A stretch of 64,000 bases of DNA, from positions 2,907,001-2,971,000 of the forward strand of contig NZ_CP050137.1 in the NCBI RefSeq assembly GCF_013344685.1, given 5' to 3'. Made by a program: the position numbers and the translations under genes. Positions 17,931-25,893 of this stretch are shown here, in pieces; positions within the stretch are counted from its first letter, which is position 1; every line of letters starts with the position of its first letter. The notes beneath the pieces were generated by a model. It saw nothing but the letters and a program-made list of their open reading frames with translations. It was not told the DNA's origin and searched no databases. Origin of the DNA: Sphingomonas sp. CL5.1. Its GTDB lineage: Bacteria; Pseudomonadota; Alphaproteobacteria; Sphingomonadales; Sphingomonadaceae.

Positions 17931-19361
17931 GTGCGCGTTGGTTCGATCGGTTCGTCTTTGGCGGTGCTGCTGCTGCTCTGCGCCTGCGGTTCGAATGGAA
18001 AGGGGAGCGGGCAGCCGACGGGCGAGGTGGCCGCCGCGAGATGGAGCGAAACCACCGCGCGCCAGTTGCACGAGGCGATCGCCGCCCGCGCCGCTCACGG
18101 CCTCGATCGGCTGCGCTTCGAGGATATCGCGCCGGGCGCGCCGCTGGACGACGCCGCGCTGACCCGCGCCGCGCTCGCCTACGCCGCCGCGCTGGCGCGG
18201 GGGGCGAGCGATCCGACGAAGCTCTATCGTGTCTATACCTTGCCGCGACCGACGCCGGACCTGTCGCGCGGCCTCGCCGCTGCGCTCGCCGATGGGAAGG
18301 TGGGCGAGTGGCTGGCGAGCCTCGCGCCACAGGACGACGGCTATCGCGCGCTCTCGCGCGCCTATCTCGCGTTGCGCGGGCACGGAGACGCGCCGCCGGC
18401 GATCCCACAGACTGCGGCGGCGCTGAAGCCCGGCGCGACCGATCCGCGCATTCCGGCGATCGCGCGGCAACTCGCCGCGTTCGACTATCTCGACGCATCG
18501 GCCGCGCAAGGCGAACGCTATACCCCCGCGATGGTCGCGGCGGTGCGGCGGATGCAGGCCGACTACGGGATCACGCCCGACGGCGCGATCGGCGACAAGA
18601 CGATCGCGACCCTCAACCTTTCCGACGCCGACCGCGCCCGCGCCATCGCCGTTGATATGGAGCGGCTGCGCTGGCTGGAGCGGACGCCGCCGGCCACGCG
18701 GATCGACGTCAACATCGCCGCCGCCCGGCTGACCTATTGGCGCGACGGCAAGATCGCCGACACGCGCAAGGTGATCGTCGGCAAGCCGGATACCGCGACG
18801 CCCCAGATCGGATCGCCGATCTTCAGCCTCGTCGCCAATCCGACATGGACGGTGCCGCGCTCGATCGAGCGCAAGGAGATCGCCGGCAAGGGGGCCGCCT
18901 ATCTGCGCCGCAATGACATGATGTGGAAGGATGGGCGGGTCGTGCAACGGTCCGGCCCGCGCAACGCGCTCGGCCTCGTCAAGTTCGACATGCGCAATCC
19001 CTATGCGATCTACCTGCACGACACGCCCGCGAAGCAATTATTCACGGCGGTGCAGCGCGAGCGCAGCCACGGCTGCGTCCGCGTCGAGGACGCGCTGGGC
19101 TTCGCCGGGATGCTCGCGCGCGACGAGGGCGTGCTCGATCGCTGGAACGCGGCGCGCGCGCACGGCAAGGAAGCGTTCGTCGGCCTGCCACGGGAAATCC
19201 CGGTGCGGCTGCTGTATCAGACGGTGCTGCTCGACAAGGACGGCGACCCGATCGTGCGCGGCGACCCTTATGGATGGAATGACCGGATCGCGACGGCGCT
19301 GGGCTTCGGCGTTGCCGGCGCGGCTCATCTGCGCGCCGGTTCCGGCGATCTCGGGCCATGA
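17931..19361 (+). CDS. L,D-transpeptidase lipoprotein with peptidoglycan-binding domain
   Basis: A 476-residue cell-wall enzyme. It starts at GTG 17931 with a lipoprotein signal ending in LLLCACGS (lipidated Cys about residue 19). A peptidoglycan-binding domain (YTPAMVAAVRRMQADYGITPDGAIGDKT, about 195-225) precedes the YkuD catalytic domain, whose motif ERSHGCVRVEDALGFA contains the active Cys (about 382). The order matches LdtD/YcbB-type transpeptidases that make 3-3 cross-links or attach proteins to peptidoglycan. No gene symbol is given because the orthology is unresolved. Confidence 0.9.
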   Translation: MRVGSIGSSLAVLLLLCACGSNGKGSGQPTGEVAAARWSETTARQLHEAIAARAAHGLDRLRFEDIAPGAPLDDAALTRAALAYAAALARGASDPTKLYRVYTLPRPTPDLSRGLAAALADGKVGEWLASLAPQDDGYRALSRAYLALRGHGDAPPAIPQTAAALKPGATDPRIPAIARQLAAFDYLDASAAQGERYTPAMVAAVRRMQADYGITPDGAIGDKTIATLNLSDADRARAIAVDMERLRWLERTPPATRIDVNIAAARLTYWRDGKIADTRKVIVGKPDTATPQIGSPIFSLVANPTWTVPRSIERKEIAGKGAAYLRRNDMMWKDGRVVQRSGPRNALGLVKFDMRNPYAIYLHDTPAKQLFTAVQRERSHGCVRVEDALGFAGMLARDEGVLDRWNAARAHGKEAFVGLPREIPVRLLYQTVLLDKDGDPIVRGDPYGWNDRIATALGFGVAGAAHLRAGSGDLGP

Positions 19362-19468
19362 TCCGCGCCCTTCGGTTTTCCGCGCGGAAAGGGTAGGGAA
19401 TAGCGCCCCCAATGATCGGAAGGACGTCGTCCGATGGATTTCCCGCCTGCTGTTCCGGTGTCGGTCGC

Positions 19469-19912
19469 ATGAGCGCGCGCGACGATCTGCTCGCATCGCT
19501 CAACGAATTGCTGGAGGCCGAGCGCGCCGGCGCCCGCGTCGCGCTCGATGCGCTTAAGGACGCCGTGTCGACGAAGGCGGAGCATTTGCTGCGCGACGTC
19601 CGTGCCGACGAATCGCGCTGGTGCGCGATGCTCTCCCATCATATCGCGCGGCTGGGAGGGCAGCCCTCGCGGCAGACGGGGGCGTTTCACGGCAAGGCGA
19701 TGGCGATCGCCGACCCGATCGCGCGGCTGGCGTTCCTCAATCGCGGGCAGGCGTGGGTTGTGCGCAGGCTGGAGGCGTTGATGCCCGGCGTCGCGGATGA
19801 CGATGCATTGCGCGGCGATCTGCAGGCGATGTGGGACAGCCATCGCGTCAATATCGGCCGGACCGAGGACTTCCTGACGACGCTGAAACAGCCGGCGGAT
19901 CAATCAAAATAA
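19469..19912 (+). CDS. Ferritin-like helical protein of unknown function
   Basis: A 147-residue all-helical protein, probably a four-helix bundle of the ferritin-like type (LLASLNELLEAERAGARVALD, then VRADESRWCAMLSHHIARLGG). The spacing of Glu and His residues resembles bundle proteins with a metal site, perhaps of DUF6306 type; I cannot confirm the family. ATG 19469 was chosen because the longer reading starts in a non-conserved region. It is the last intact gene before the disrupted zone. Confidence 0.6.
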   Translation: MSARDDLLASLNELLEAERAGARVALDALKDAVSTKAEHLLRDVRADESRWCAMLSHHIARLGGQPSRQTGAFHGKAMAIADPIARLAFLNRGQAWVVRRLEALMPGVADDDALRGDLQAMWDSHRVNIGRTEDFLTTLKQPADQSK

Positions 19913-20093
19913 TTGCATCCATAGCGCTAAAATATGTGCTTTTTTGCTTGATCGGCGGGGCGTACCTTGCGCGCGGGCGACGATCCGCCATTTCCCGCTG
20001 GATTGCCCGGCTTCGCGAGAACCCATCCCGCGCGCCGGACGCTGGACGCCGGGCAGCGGGCGCGGTCGTCTCCGGCGGAGCCAGGAGGCGGCG
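19913..20093 (+). other. Leader region before the oxidase fragment
   Basis: No complete gene seen. It probably represents the upstream region of the terminal-oxidase gene whose 5' fragment begins at 20094; an AT-rich patch (GCTAAAATATGTGC) near 19926 could be part of its promoter. Confidence 0.35.
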
Positions 20094-20204
20094 ATGGTCG
20101 AGGCGGTTGCGGGAAGAAGCGAATTCAGAAGCGATTATGTCGGGGCGCGGCACGACGAGCACAAGCCGCGTTTCTTCACCCGCTGGTTCATGTCGACCAA
20201 CCAC
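20094..20204 (+). pseudogene. 5' fragment of a haem-copper oxidase subunit I gene (ctaD-like)
   Basis: ATG 20094 has an excellent AGGAGG at 20083-20088 and reads 37 codons ending DEHKPRFFTRWFMSTNH, the N-terminal signature of cytochrome c oxidase subunit I, where KDIGTLY normally follows. The reading breaks off immediately after the conserved His; the rest of the roughly 530-residue protein is absent. The next bases belong to a helicase fragment on the other strand, so a rearrangement joined two genes here. Confidence 0.75.
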
Positions 20205-20400
20205 GCCGCGCGTGTCGATCCAGCCGGTCGCCAGGCTGACGGGGGTTTCCTTGTCCAGACCCGGCGCGATCGTGCCGTAGACCATCGCGCCGTCGTAGGC
20301 GATGCGGTTGGCGAGGTCGAACATCGGGCGATCGCAGCGGCGATGCACGGCCAGCGGCAACCCCACCCAGGTCTTGCCGCCCACCGGCTCGATCATGCGC
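20205..20400 (-). pseudogene. Fragment of a superfamily 1 helicase/AAA ATPase (C-terminal region)
   Basis: A minus-strand stretch of about 65 codons reads GKTWVGLPLAVHRRCDRPMF, then DLANRIAYDGAMVYGT, then GWIDTRG. These are characteristic of the C-terminal part of large SF1-type DNA/RNA helicases (HRRCDxPMFxxxNxIAYxxxMV). Homology stops at the oxidase fragment on one side and at the G-rich repeats on the other, so both ends are lost. Confidence 0.65.
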
Positions 20401-20406
20401 CCCCAC

Positions 20407-20455
20407 GTGGGGAAAGTGGGGAAAGTGCAGTACGGTGGGGAAACTGGGGAAAGTG
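20407..20455 (+). repeat. Two copies of a 21-bp G-rich repeat
   Basis: Positions 20407-20427 and 20435-20455 match at 20 of 21 bases, each built from two GTGGGGAAA-type units. A degraded inverted version (CCCCCACTTCACCACATTCC) lies at about 20483-20510, so the area could fold into a hairpin. It sits at the broken edge of the helicase fragment. Confidence 0.6.
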
Positions 20456-20552
20456 CTAGCAACTCCTCACTTTGCACCACTGCCCCCACTTCACCACATT
20501 CCCCACCTTGCGGGGTTTCCCTACATGCGCGCCCGCGCGTACCTGCATGTGG

Positions 20553-21400
20553 TCAGTTCTCGCTCTCGCCGTCCATGGGCGGGTTCTTTCGAGCCAGCGC
20601 CAATCGCCAAGCGACTACGTTCTTGTGGCGACAGGTGTGGCAGGAGAACGTCCCATGCTGGTCGTATTTCATCTCCCAGAAGAACCGCCACGGAATGAGG
20701 TTTGTCGCGCCGCAGTTATCGCAATCGATGTTTGCCGTTACTGACTCGAATGCGAATTCATCGCCATCCCTCGTTACCATCCATGTGTTTTTGCAATCAG
20801 GGTTGATGCAGTGAATATGCTGCTTCTCGCGTAACAGCTTCTCGCGCCGCTTGTTCGTAGTTCCGCATGAACAATCGAATGAGACCTCCATGCCAATGCC
20901 CGAGAAGGTCATCGTTCCCTTAGCCAGCCGTTCCAATTCGGCGACAACTTCTAAAACCTTGACTCGAATTTCATCTTTGTCCCCGTAGTCCGGTATATGG
21001 TCATCTTTGTCCTTTGGCAGGCGGGCATGTAGCGCCAGACGGGCGACGGCATTCCACATTTTGACAATCTTCTTTGCATCGAAGCCTACCTCGGTGCCGA
21101 CCTTGACGTATTCCTCATCCTCCAGCTTAACGCCTTCGCGGGCAGGGTTCTTGCCGATGCTTAACGTCATCGTGTCCGTAAGGTGGGCATCGACATCGCT
21201 TATTAGTGTATTGATGACTGCGCCCGGCTGCCACCGGCGCAACTGGTCGTGCGATTATAGGCGTGCCGTTGGCGTAGCCTGTCGTAGACGACTTTCTCCA
21301 GCGCCAAGCGGCACTCAAGCGCAGCATAGGTGATGCTAGCTTCGGTATCCTGTTCAAGTAGTGCTTTGTTGCGATCAATGATGGGCTGAAGTTGGATCAT
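20553..21400 (-). pseudogene. Zinc-ribbon protein, frameshifted paralog of the gene at 30188-31018
   Basis: The N-terminal part (ATG 21400, MIQLQPIIDRNKALLEQDTE, then YAALECRLALEKVVYDRL) and the C-terminal part (RRWQPGAVINTL to the stop at 20553) lie in different frames; the break is near 21253-21259, where one base appears lost after RHAY. Rejoined, the product would be about 280 residues and matches the intact gene at 30188 over its length, including CSCGTTNKRR, HCINPDC, CDNCGATNL and CHTCRHKN zinc-binding cysteine pairs. Function unknown. It lies just outside the left boundary of the island, while its intact paralog lies inside. Confidence 0.75.
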
Positions 21401-21834
21401 AGCCCGACTGTGACACAGGTTGCTTGCGTGGTCACCACATGCAGGCCGGGTGCCGCCGCGCTGGAGCGCGACAACACCGCGCTCGTCCCTGCTGTTAGGG
21501 CAGCCCCGGCCTGCCCTGCGCGCGGCTTGCAGCGCCCCGTGCCCGTGTGGTCATCACCCCCAAATCGCCGACCCACAAATATGCTTTTTCACAGCCTCAC
21601 GCTTTAGAACCAACCTAAGTGACTGTTATTACAAATAAATCGCTTGAGGACCTTCAAGCGGCCTCCCTAGCTTGTAGCCAATGTCTAGCCGCGAGGTTAG
21701 TCTTTCTCCTCCTGCCTGACGCTGCCAGCACCCTGCACCCTCGGGCGTGGGGTGCTGCTATGAGCAGCTAGAGCGGCTAGAAATACGCTAGAAAGCAAAT
21801 CGCACGGCGCTTTTGGAGTGATCCCCTTGCGGGG
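21401..21834. other. Non-coding stretch left of the island boundary
   Basis: No gene recognised. The sequence turns AT-rich toward 21600-21660 and holds short repeated GCTAG-containing words near 21765-21795. It is likely old mobile-element debris. Confidence 0.4.
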
Positions 21835-21880
21835 TAAGTGACTGAATTTACTAGGGAATTTTGGTGGGCGCACTTTTTTT

Positions 21881-21914
21881 TAGGGCTCGAACCTAGGACC
21901 CGCTGATTAAGAGT
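21881..21914 (-). repeat. Left attachment-site repeat (3' remnant of tRNA-Lys)
   Basis: 34 bp identical to 43598-43631, covering the tRNA-Lys anticodon arm to T arm. The preceding bases 21835-21873 also match the tRNA 3' acceptor end and its downstream flank (43560-43597) imperfectly, with a 7-T insertion at 21874-21880. The copy lacks the 5' half of the tRNA, as expected for the far end of an element inserted into a tRNA 3' end. Confidence 0.85.
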
Positions 21915-22116
21915 AAGTAAGGTCTCATAAGTTATTGATATTATTATATTTTCCCGTTTTCCGTTAAGCGAATTCCAAATCCCATTTCGAACGCCTTATA
22001 TGGAGGATTTTATGCGATAGACCCCGTCATTTCCAGGCGTTTTTTCGAGCCCTTTTCGCGCTTCGAGACCCACTGAAAAATGATCAGCGGGTCCAAAACG
22101 CCCTTGGCAATTGTAA

Positions 22117-22173
22117 TGCTCAAATATGAGCAATTATCTTGCATTTTCCTGTCTAAATGCTCATATAGGGACA
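22117..22173 (+). promoter_or_regulatory. Probable HipB operators
   Basis: A perfect palindrome TGCTCAAATATGAGCA lies at 22117-22132, and a second site, TGCTCATATAGGGACA, at 22158-22173 keeps one half of it, 41 bp away and directly before the hipB start. Paired TGCTCA half-sites upstream of an XRE antitoxin gene suggest autorepression by HipB. Confidence 0.65.
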
Positions 22174-22494
22174 ATGTTTGAAACGCCAGCAGAAATTGCC
22201 GAGGCCCTGGGCACCCGTATCCGTGTGCGCCGGCTCGCTTTGGGGTGGGGACAAGCGGAGGCTGCAAGCCGGGCGGGCGTATCCTACAGCACCTGGCGTC
22301 GCATGGAAGCGGAGGGCAAGGCATCGATCGATGATCTGGTCCGCGCAGCCATCGCCCTGCGGTGCGAACAGGATCTGAGGGCGCTGTTTCCCGAACCTGT
22401 GGCAACCAGCATGGATGCACTGCTTGACCACCAGCAAAAAGCAGTTGGGAGTGCACTGAAACGTCGAACTCGCGCCCCACGGCGAACGGCATGA
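22174..22494 (+). CDS. hipB: HipB-like XRE antitoxin
   Basis: A 106-residue helix-turn-helix antitoxin. The XRE domain runs over about residues 5-60 (EALGTRIRVRRLALGWGQAE, then AASRAGVSYSTWRRME) and a basic tail follows (KRRTRAPRR). It should bind its own operators and neutralise the HipA kinase encoded next. ATG 22174 is preceded by AGGGA; a longer in-frame start at 22126 would run through the operator palindrome region. It overlaps hipA by 4 bp (ATGA), so the two are translationally coupled. Confidence 0.82.
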   Translation: MFETPAEIAEALGTRIRVRRLALGWGQAEAASRAGVSYSTWRRMEAEGKASIDDLVRAAIALRCEQDLRALFPEPVATSMDALLDHQQKAVGSALKRRTRAPRRTA

Positions 22495-23741
22495 AACTCG
22501 TTCCCGGCAGGCCGTTGCTGATTGGGCTGTGGCAGGATGAAACCGGCGCGACGCAACCCGTCGGCCGGCTGGCGATAGCCAATGGCTTGGCGCAGCTCGA
22601 ATGGTCATCCGAACTGATTGCCGGCGGACAGCCGGTCGCTCCGGCGCTCTACCCGCTTGAGCCTGGCCTGCATCAGGCACGTACACGCGATTTCGACGGG
22701 CTCCATGGCTTTCTCGCTGACAGTCTCCCTGAAGGGTGGGGGGCGCTGGTGATGAAGCGGCGGTTGGCGACGCTTGGTGTTCGATGGGATGATCTCAACG
22801 GTGTCGATCGCCTCGCTCTGGTTGGGCGTCAGGGCCGTGGCGCACTTGTATTTGAGCCCGCGACAACGCCTGCCGAAGATGTGCAGACGCTCGATCTGGA
22901 CGAACTTGCTGCCGAAGCCCGTTCGATTTTGTTGGGGGACGAAGGAAGGTTGGCCGACACACTGGCCACCTTGGCGGGGGCTTCGGGTGGCGCGCGACCC
23001 AAAGTTCACATCGGCTTTGCGCCAGGCGGAGAAATCTGCCTTTCAGATGGAGAATTGGCGGCTGGATTTGAGAGCTGGATCGTCAAATTTCGTGCTTTGA
23101 CCGATCCCGTCGACATCGGTCCCGTCGAGGAAGCTTATGCACGCATGGCGCGTGCTGCCGGAATCATGGTGGCGCCCTCTCGCTTGTTGCCCGCGAAGGA
23201 CGGCCCCGGCTATTTCGCTACGCAGCGCTTCGACCGACCCGAACCCGGCCGACGATTGCACATGGTGTCGCTGGCGGGCGCGGTGGAAGCGCCGTCGCAT
23301 ATGCCGAGCATCGACTATGACGGCTTTCTCCGCGTGGTGCACGGCATCACCCGGCACGCGGGGGATCTTGAGCAGGCGTTTCGACGCATGCTGTTCAATA
23401 TCCTAGCCTATAATCGGGACGATCATACCCGCCAGCATGCATTTCTGCTTGGTGCCGACGATCAATGGCGCCTTGCGCCTGCCTATGATCTGACCTTCTC
23501 GAGCGGTCCCGGCGGCGAACATTATCTGGCCGTGGAAGGGGAGGGGCGCACGCCAACCCGCGCCCATGTGCTGCGTCTTGCCAAACGGCATGGCCTTTCG
23601 GAAGCGCAGGTATCGGAAATGATCGATGCTGTTCGGAGCAGCATTACCGATTGGCCGAGACATGCCGAAGACCTCGGCGTTGGCGCTTCGCGCAATGAGA
23701 TCGGTGAGCGGCTTGCTTATATCGACCGACTCTTTGGTTGA
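22491..23741 (+). CDS. hipA: HipA-family serine/threonine kinase toxin
   Basis: A 416-residue HipA-type kinase; relatives phosphorylate glutamyl-tRNA synthetase or other targets and induce dormancy. The N-terminal HipA_N-like subdomain includes LADSLPEGWG (about 75-84). The ATP-binding signature GASGGARPK lies at about 163-171, the conserved Lys in ESWIVKF at about 199, the catalytic loop NRDDHTRQH at 308-316 and the metal-binding AYDLT at 331-335. All key residues are present, so this is the one toxin in the island that looks functional. It is cotranscribed with hipB. Confidence 0.88.
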   Translation: MKLVPGRPLLIGLWQDETGATQPVGRLAIANGLAQLEWSSELIAGGQPVAPALYPLEPGLHQARTRDFDGLHGFLADSLPEGWGALVMKRRLATLGVRWDDLNGVDRLALVGRQGRGALVFEPATTPAEDVQTLDLDELAAEARSILLGDEGRLADTLATLAGASGGARPKVHIGFAPGGEICLSDGELAAGFESWIVKFRALTDPVDIGPVEEAYARMARAAGIMVAPSRLLPAKDGPGYFATQRFDRPEPGRRLHMVSLAGAVEAPSHMPSIDYDGFLRVVHGITRHAGDLEQAFRRMLFNILAYNRDDHTRQHAFLLGADDQWRLAPAYDLTFSSGPGGEHYLAVEGEGRTPTRAHVLRLAKRHGLSEAQVSEMIDAVRSSITDWPRHAEDLGVGASRNEIGERLAYIDRLFG

Positions 23742-23846
23742 CGGCCTCGTCCGCGAAAATCGTTCACGGGCCGTGAATTTCGCCACTGTGACTTTGATCG
23801 GTCCCCGCAAGGTCTCGCCCTTCACCGCTCTGAGGCAAAGGCTGGA

Positions 23847-23950
23847 TTTATAACTCAATATATGGGAAAATATGAGTTATAAACGGGGTCTTTATAACTC
23901 ATGTCTTTATAACTCATGTCTTTATAACTCATGTCTTTATAACTCATGAC
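23847..23950 (+). repeat. Four tandem 15-bp repeats with an upstream inverted pair (Fic-gene control region)
   Basis: The unit TTTATAACTCATGTC occurs four times head to tail at 23891-23950; the last copy ends in GAC and contains the ATG of the Fic gene. Upstream, 23847-23857 and 23873-23883 carry the same word in inverted orientation (TTTATAACTCA ... TGAGTTATAAA). The arrangement looks like iterated operator sites. The repeats overlap the start codon, so copy number could also affect translation. Confidence 0.75.
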
Positions 23951-24359
23951 GTGGAACTGGCAGCAATCGGCTTGGCCGTATTTTCGTTGGGATGAAGGCG
24001 CGCTTGCCCCTTTGGAGGCGCGGTTCCTCCAAAATGTCGGCGAGCAGATCGGCTCCATCAGGCATGTCGATGCGGAGGATCGCAGCACGATCCTGATCGA
24101 CATGATGACGGGCGAGGCGATCAAGACATCCGAGATCGAGGGCGAGTTGCTCGACCGCGATAGCGTCCAATCCTCTCTGCGCCAGCAGTTCGGGCTGGAT
24201 ACCGATCGCCGCCGCGTTCCGCCCGCCGAAGCCGGCATCGCGGAGATGATGGTCGATCTCTATCGCAACTATGCCGATCCGCTATCCCATGACGCCCTCC
24301 ACCATTGGCATCGCATGATCGCCAACGGGCGCACCGATCTTACCAGCATCGGCGCTTAC
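23946..24359 (+). pseudogene. Truncated Fic-family protein (DUF4172 N-terminal domain only)
   Basis: 138 codons of recognisable protein: MTWNWQQSAWPYFRWDEGAL is the DUF4172 start that precedes a Fic AMP-transferase domain, and the inhibitory-type helix TSEIEGELLDRDSVQSSLRQ follows. Homology stops at DLTSIGAY, before the HPFxxGNGR catalytic motif, so the AMPylation domain is missing. The frame continues to a stop at 24488 through a glutathione S-transferase remnant read backwards. Inactive as an enzyme. Confidence 0.82.
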
Positions 24360-24368
24360 TGTATCGGG

Positions 24369-24512
24369 GATCCGGTGCCATTCATAAGGAATCCCCGTTT
24401 CCTCAGGCATGATGCTGGCCTTCACGCCATTGGGCGTCGGCAGCGAAAAGAGCTGCAAACGGCCGGGGAATTGCGCTGGCCAGCGTAGGAAAATTGGATG
24501 ATCGAGCGTCAT
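24369..24512 (-). pseudogene. 5' fragment of a glutathione S-transferase gene
   Basis: Minus-strand ATG 24512, with AGGAG 7 bp upstream, reads 48 codons including RLQLFSLPTPNGVKASIMPE and YEWHRI, the N-terminal thioredoxin-like domain of YghU/GstB-type transferases. The rest of the roughly 230-residue protein is missing. It ends 9 bp from the broken end of the convergent Fic gene. Confidence 0.75.
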
Positions 24513-24964
24513 GTCTGAACTCCTGGAGAAAAAGGACAAGCAGAATATCTATTCCTGCATAGACCATTCCGGATGAACCGGGATATGGTCGAGGAGGTCG
24601 TCGGCTATCTGGTCGATGAGGCGGGCGACGATATGTTTGCCAAGTCCCGCAACTATGGTCCAGATCATGAACCAGAAGTCAGCAGGTCATCATGTCCGAC
24701 CATTTCATCGCCTGGGGAATAATGGTTGAAGACAAGGATATTTGGGAACATTGACCATACTCGCCTAGCAACGATGTTGGGGCTAATGATGAAGTGCGGC
24801 AACGGGGCGTTGCGACCCATTCCATAGCTGGCTCGCGCTGGCGGTCTCGCGTGGTGGCTGTGTCGCTCCGTCGCCGATCAGTACGACGGTTCGATCGAAG
24901 CCTTCAGGCGGAAACCGAGCCGTGCCTCCGCCCAACTGGTCCAATTTCGGCACCTTGATTTAAG
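24513..24964. other. Non-coding stretch between GST remnant and HigBA locus
   Basis: A plus-strand open stretch of about 49 codons from ATG 24573 (MNRDMVEEVVGYLVDEAGDD) is protein-like but has no family I recognise and may be gene debris. Nothing else is seen. Confidence 0.35.
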
Positions 24965-24979
24965 TAGCACTTAGTGCTA
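24965..24979 (+). promoter_or_regulatory. Operator palindrome for HigBA-type locus
   Basis: TAGCACTTAGTGCTA is a perfect 7-bp-arm inverted repeat 9 bp before the toxin ATG, next to an AT-rich TATATAAAA. It probably binds the HigA-type antitoxin. Confidence 0.65.
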
Positions 24980-24988
24980 TATAAAAAC

Positions 24989-25368
24989 ATGAGCGAGGCC
25001 AAGAAGACATGGCGGACTTTCAAAACCGCCTGGTTCGCCAAGGCGGCGCGGAAGGCGCGCATTTCGGACGATGAACTATGCGAGGCCATTCGGGAAGTGA
25101 TGAAGGGCCAGGCCGATGATCTTGGCGGCGGCGTTTTCAAGAAGCGCCTCAACAAGAACAGGCACCGAAGCATCATCCTCGCCAAGTTCGGTAGCTATTG
25201 GCTGTATCAATATCTGTTCGCCAAGAAGGACCGGGCCAATATCGATGACGATGAATTGAGGGAATTTCGTCTCTTGGCGAAAAACTCCAGAAAGCCACGG
25301 ACAAGGACATCGCTCCCCTGTTGGCGGATGGCAGGCTGACGGAGATATGCAATGGCGACGAAGCGTAA
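24989..25368 (+). pseudogene. RelE/HigB-type toxin with one-base frameshift
   Basis: ATG 24989 reads a RelE/ParE-family toxin (SEAKKTWRTFKTAWFAKAAR, then GGGVFKKRLNKNRHRSIILA) to DDELREFRLLAK near 25280. The expected C-terminus, GEKLQKATDKDIAPLLADGR then LTEICNGDEA, continues in the next frame to TAA 25366-25368. Loss of one G in the CTCTTGGCG run around 25271-25280 explains the switch; as read, the frame goes into unrelated sequence and stops at 25339. In the intact form the toxin gene would overlap the antitoxin start by 17 bp. Probably an inactivated toxin. Confidence 0.72.
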
Positions 25369-25675
25369 GTATAAGAGCGATGCCTTCGAGGCTATTCACT
25401 CGACGGCTGAGGCGTTTCATAGCGTCGGGGTCATCGACAAGGCGACCATGCGCCATTTCGATGAAAGCTGTCTGACCACGCCCTCGGCGATCACGCCGGC
25501 GGAAATCAAGCGGCTACGCGAGCGCAACAAGGTCAGTCAGCCGGTGTTCGCCCGCTATCTCAACACCAGCGAAAGTACGGTGGAGAAGTGGGAAACTGGG
25601 GCGAAGAAGCCGAGCGGCGCGGCGCTCAAGCTGCTGTCGATCGTCGAAAAGCACGGCATCCAGATTCTCGCCTGA
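25352..25675 (+). CDS. HigA-type XRE antitoxin
   Basis: A 107-residue antitoxin with its helix-turn-helix near the C-terminal half (RLRERNKVSQPVFARYLNTS, then ESTVEKWETGAKKPSG), the arrangement of HigA/MqsA-like proteins paired with RelE-type toxins. The N-terminal part probably wraps the toxin. It is intact although the toxin gene upstream is frameshifted, so it may now act only as a DNA-binding repressor. Confidence 0.85.
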   Translation: MATKRKYKSDAFEAIHSTAEAFHSVGVIDKATMRHFDESCLTTPSAITPAEIKRLRERNKVSQPVFARYLNTSESTVEKWETGAKKPSGAALKLLSIVEKHGIQILA

Positions 25676-25676
25676 C

Positions 25677-25714
25677 CCCCCGTTTCCTTGCCATGAATTT
25701 CAAGGCGGGTTTTT
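25677..25714 (+). terminator. Probable rho-independent terminator of the HigBA locus
   Basis: Starts within 5 bp of the antitoxin stop. CCTTG and CAAGG, extended by CCCG/CGGG, form an interrupted stem around CCATGAATTT and are followed by a run of five T. Confidence 0.55.
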
Positions 25715-25893
25715 AGGCGCTCGGAGCGAGAAAGATGCTTTGCGGAGGATTCCCGGCATGCGGAGCAACCAAGGCAACAGCGCCAATCACCTCGGCAGTC
25801 GCCGGTGTGTTATCGGTTCAGATGCGCTTGTGATCGATCACCGTGGCGTGATGTAGCTTGCCTATGCGCAAGCCAATTTTAGGAAAGCGTACC

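Noticed and set aside
23891..23950. CRISPR-like array
   Set aside because: Four 15-bp units are directly adjacent without spacers, and no cas genes are nearby.
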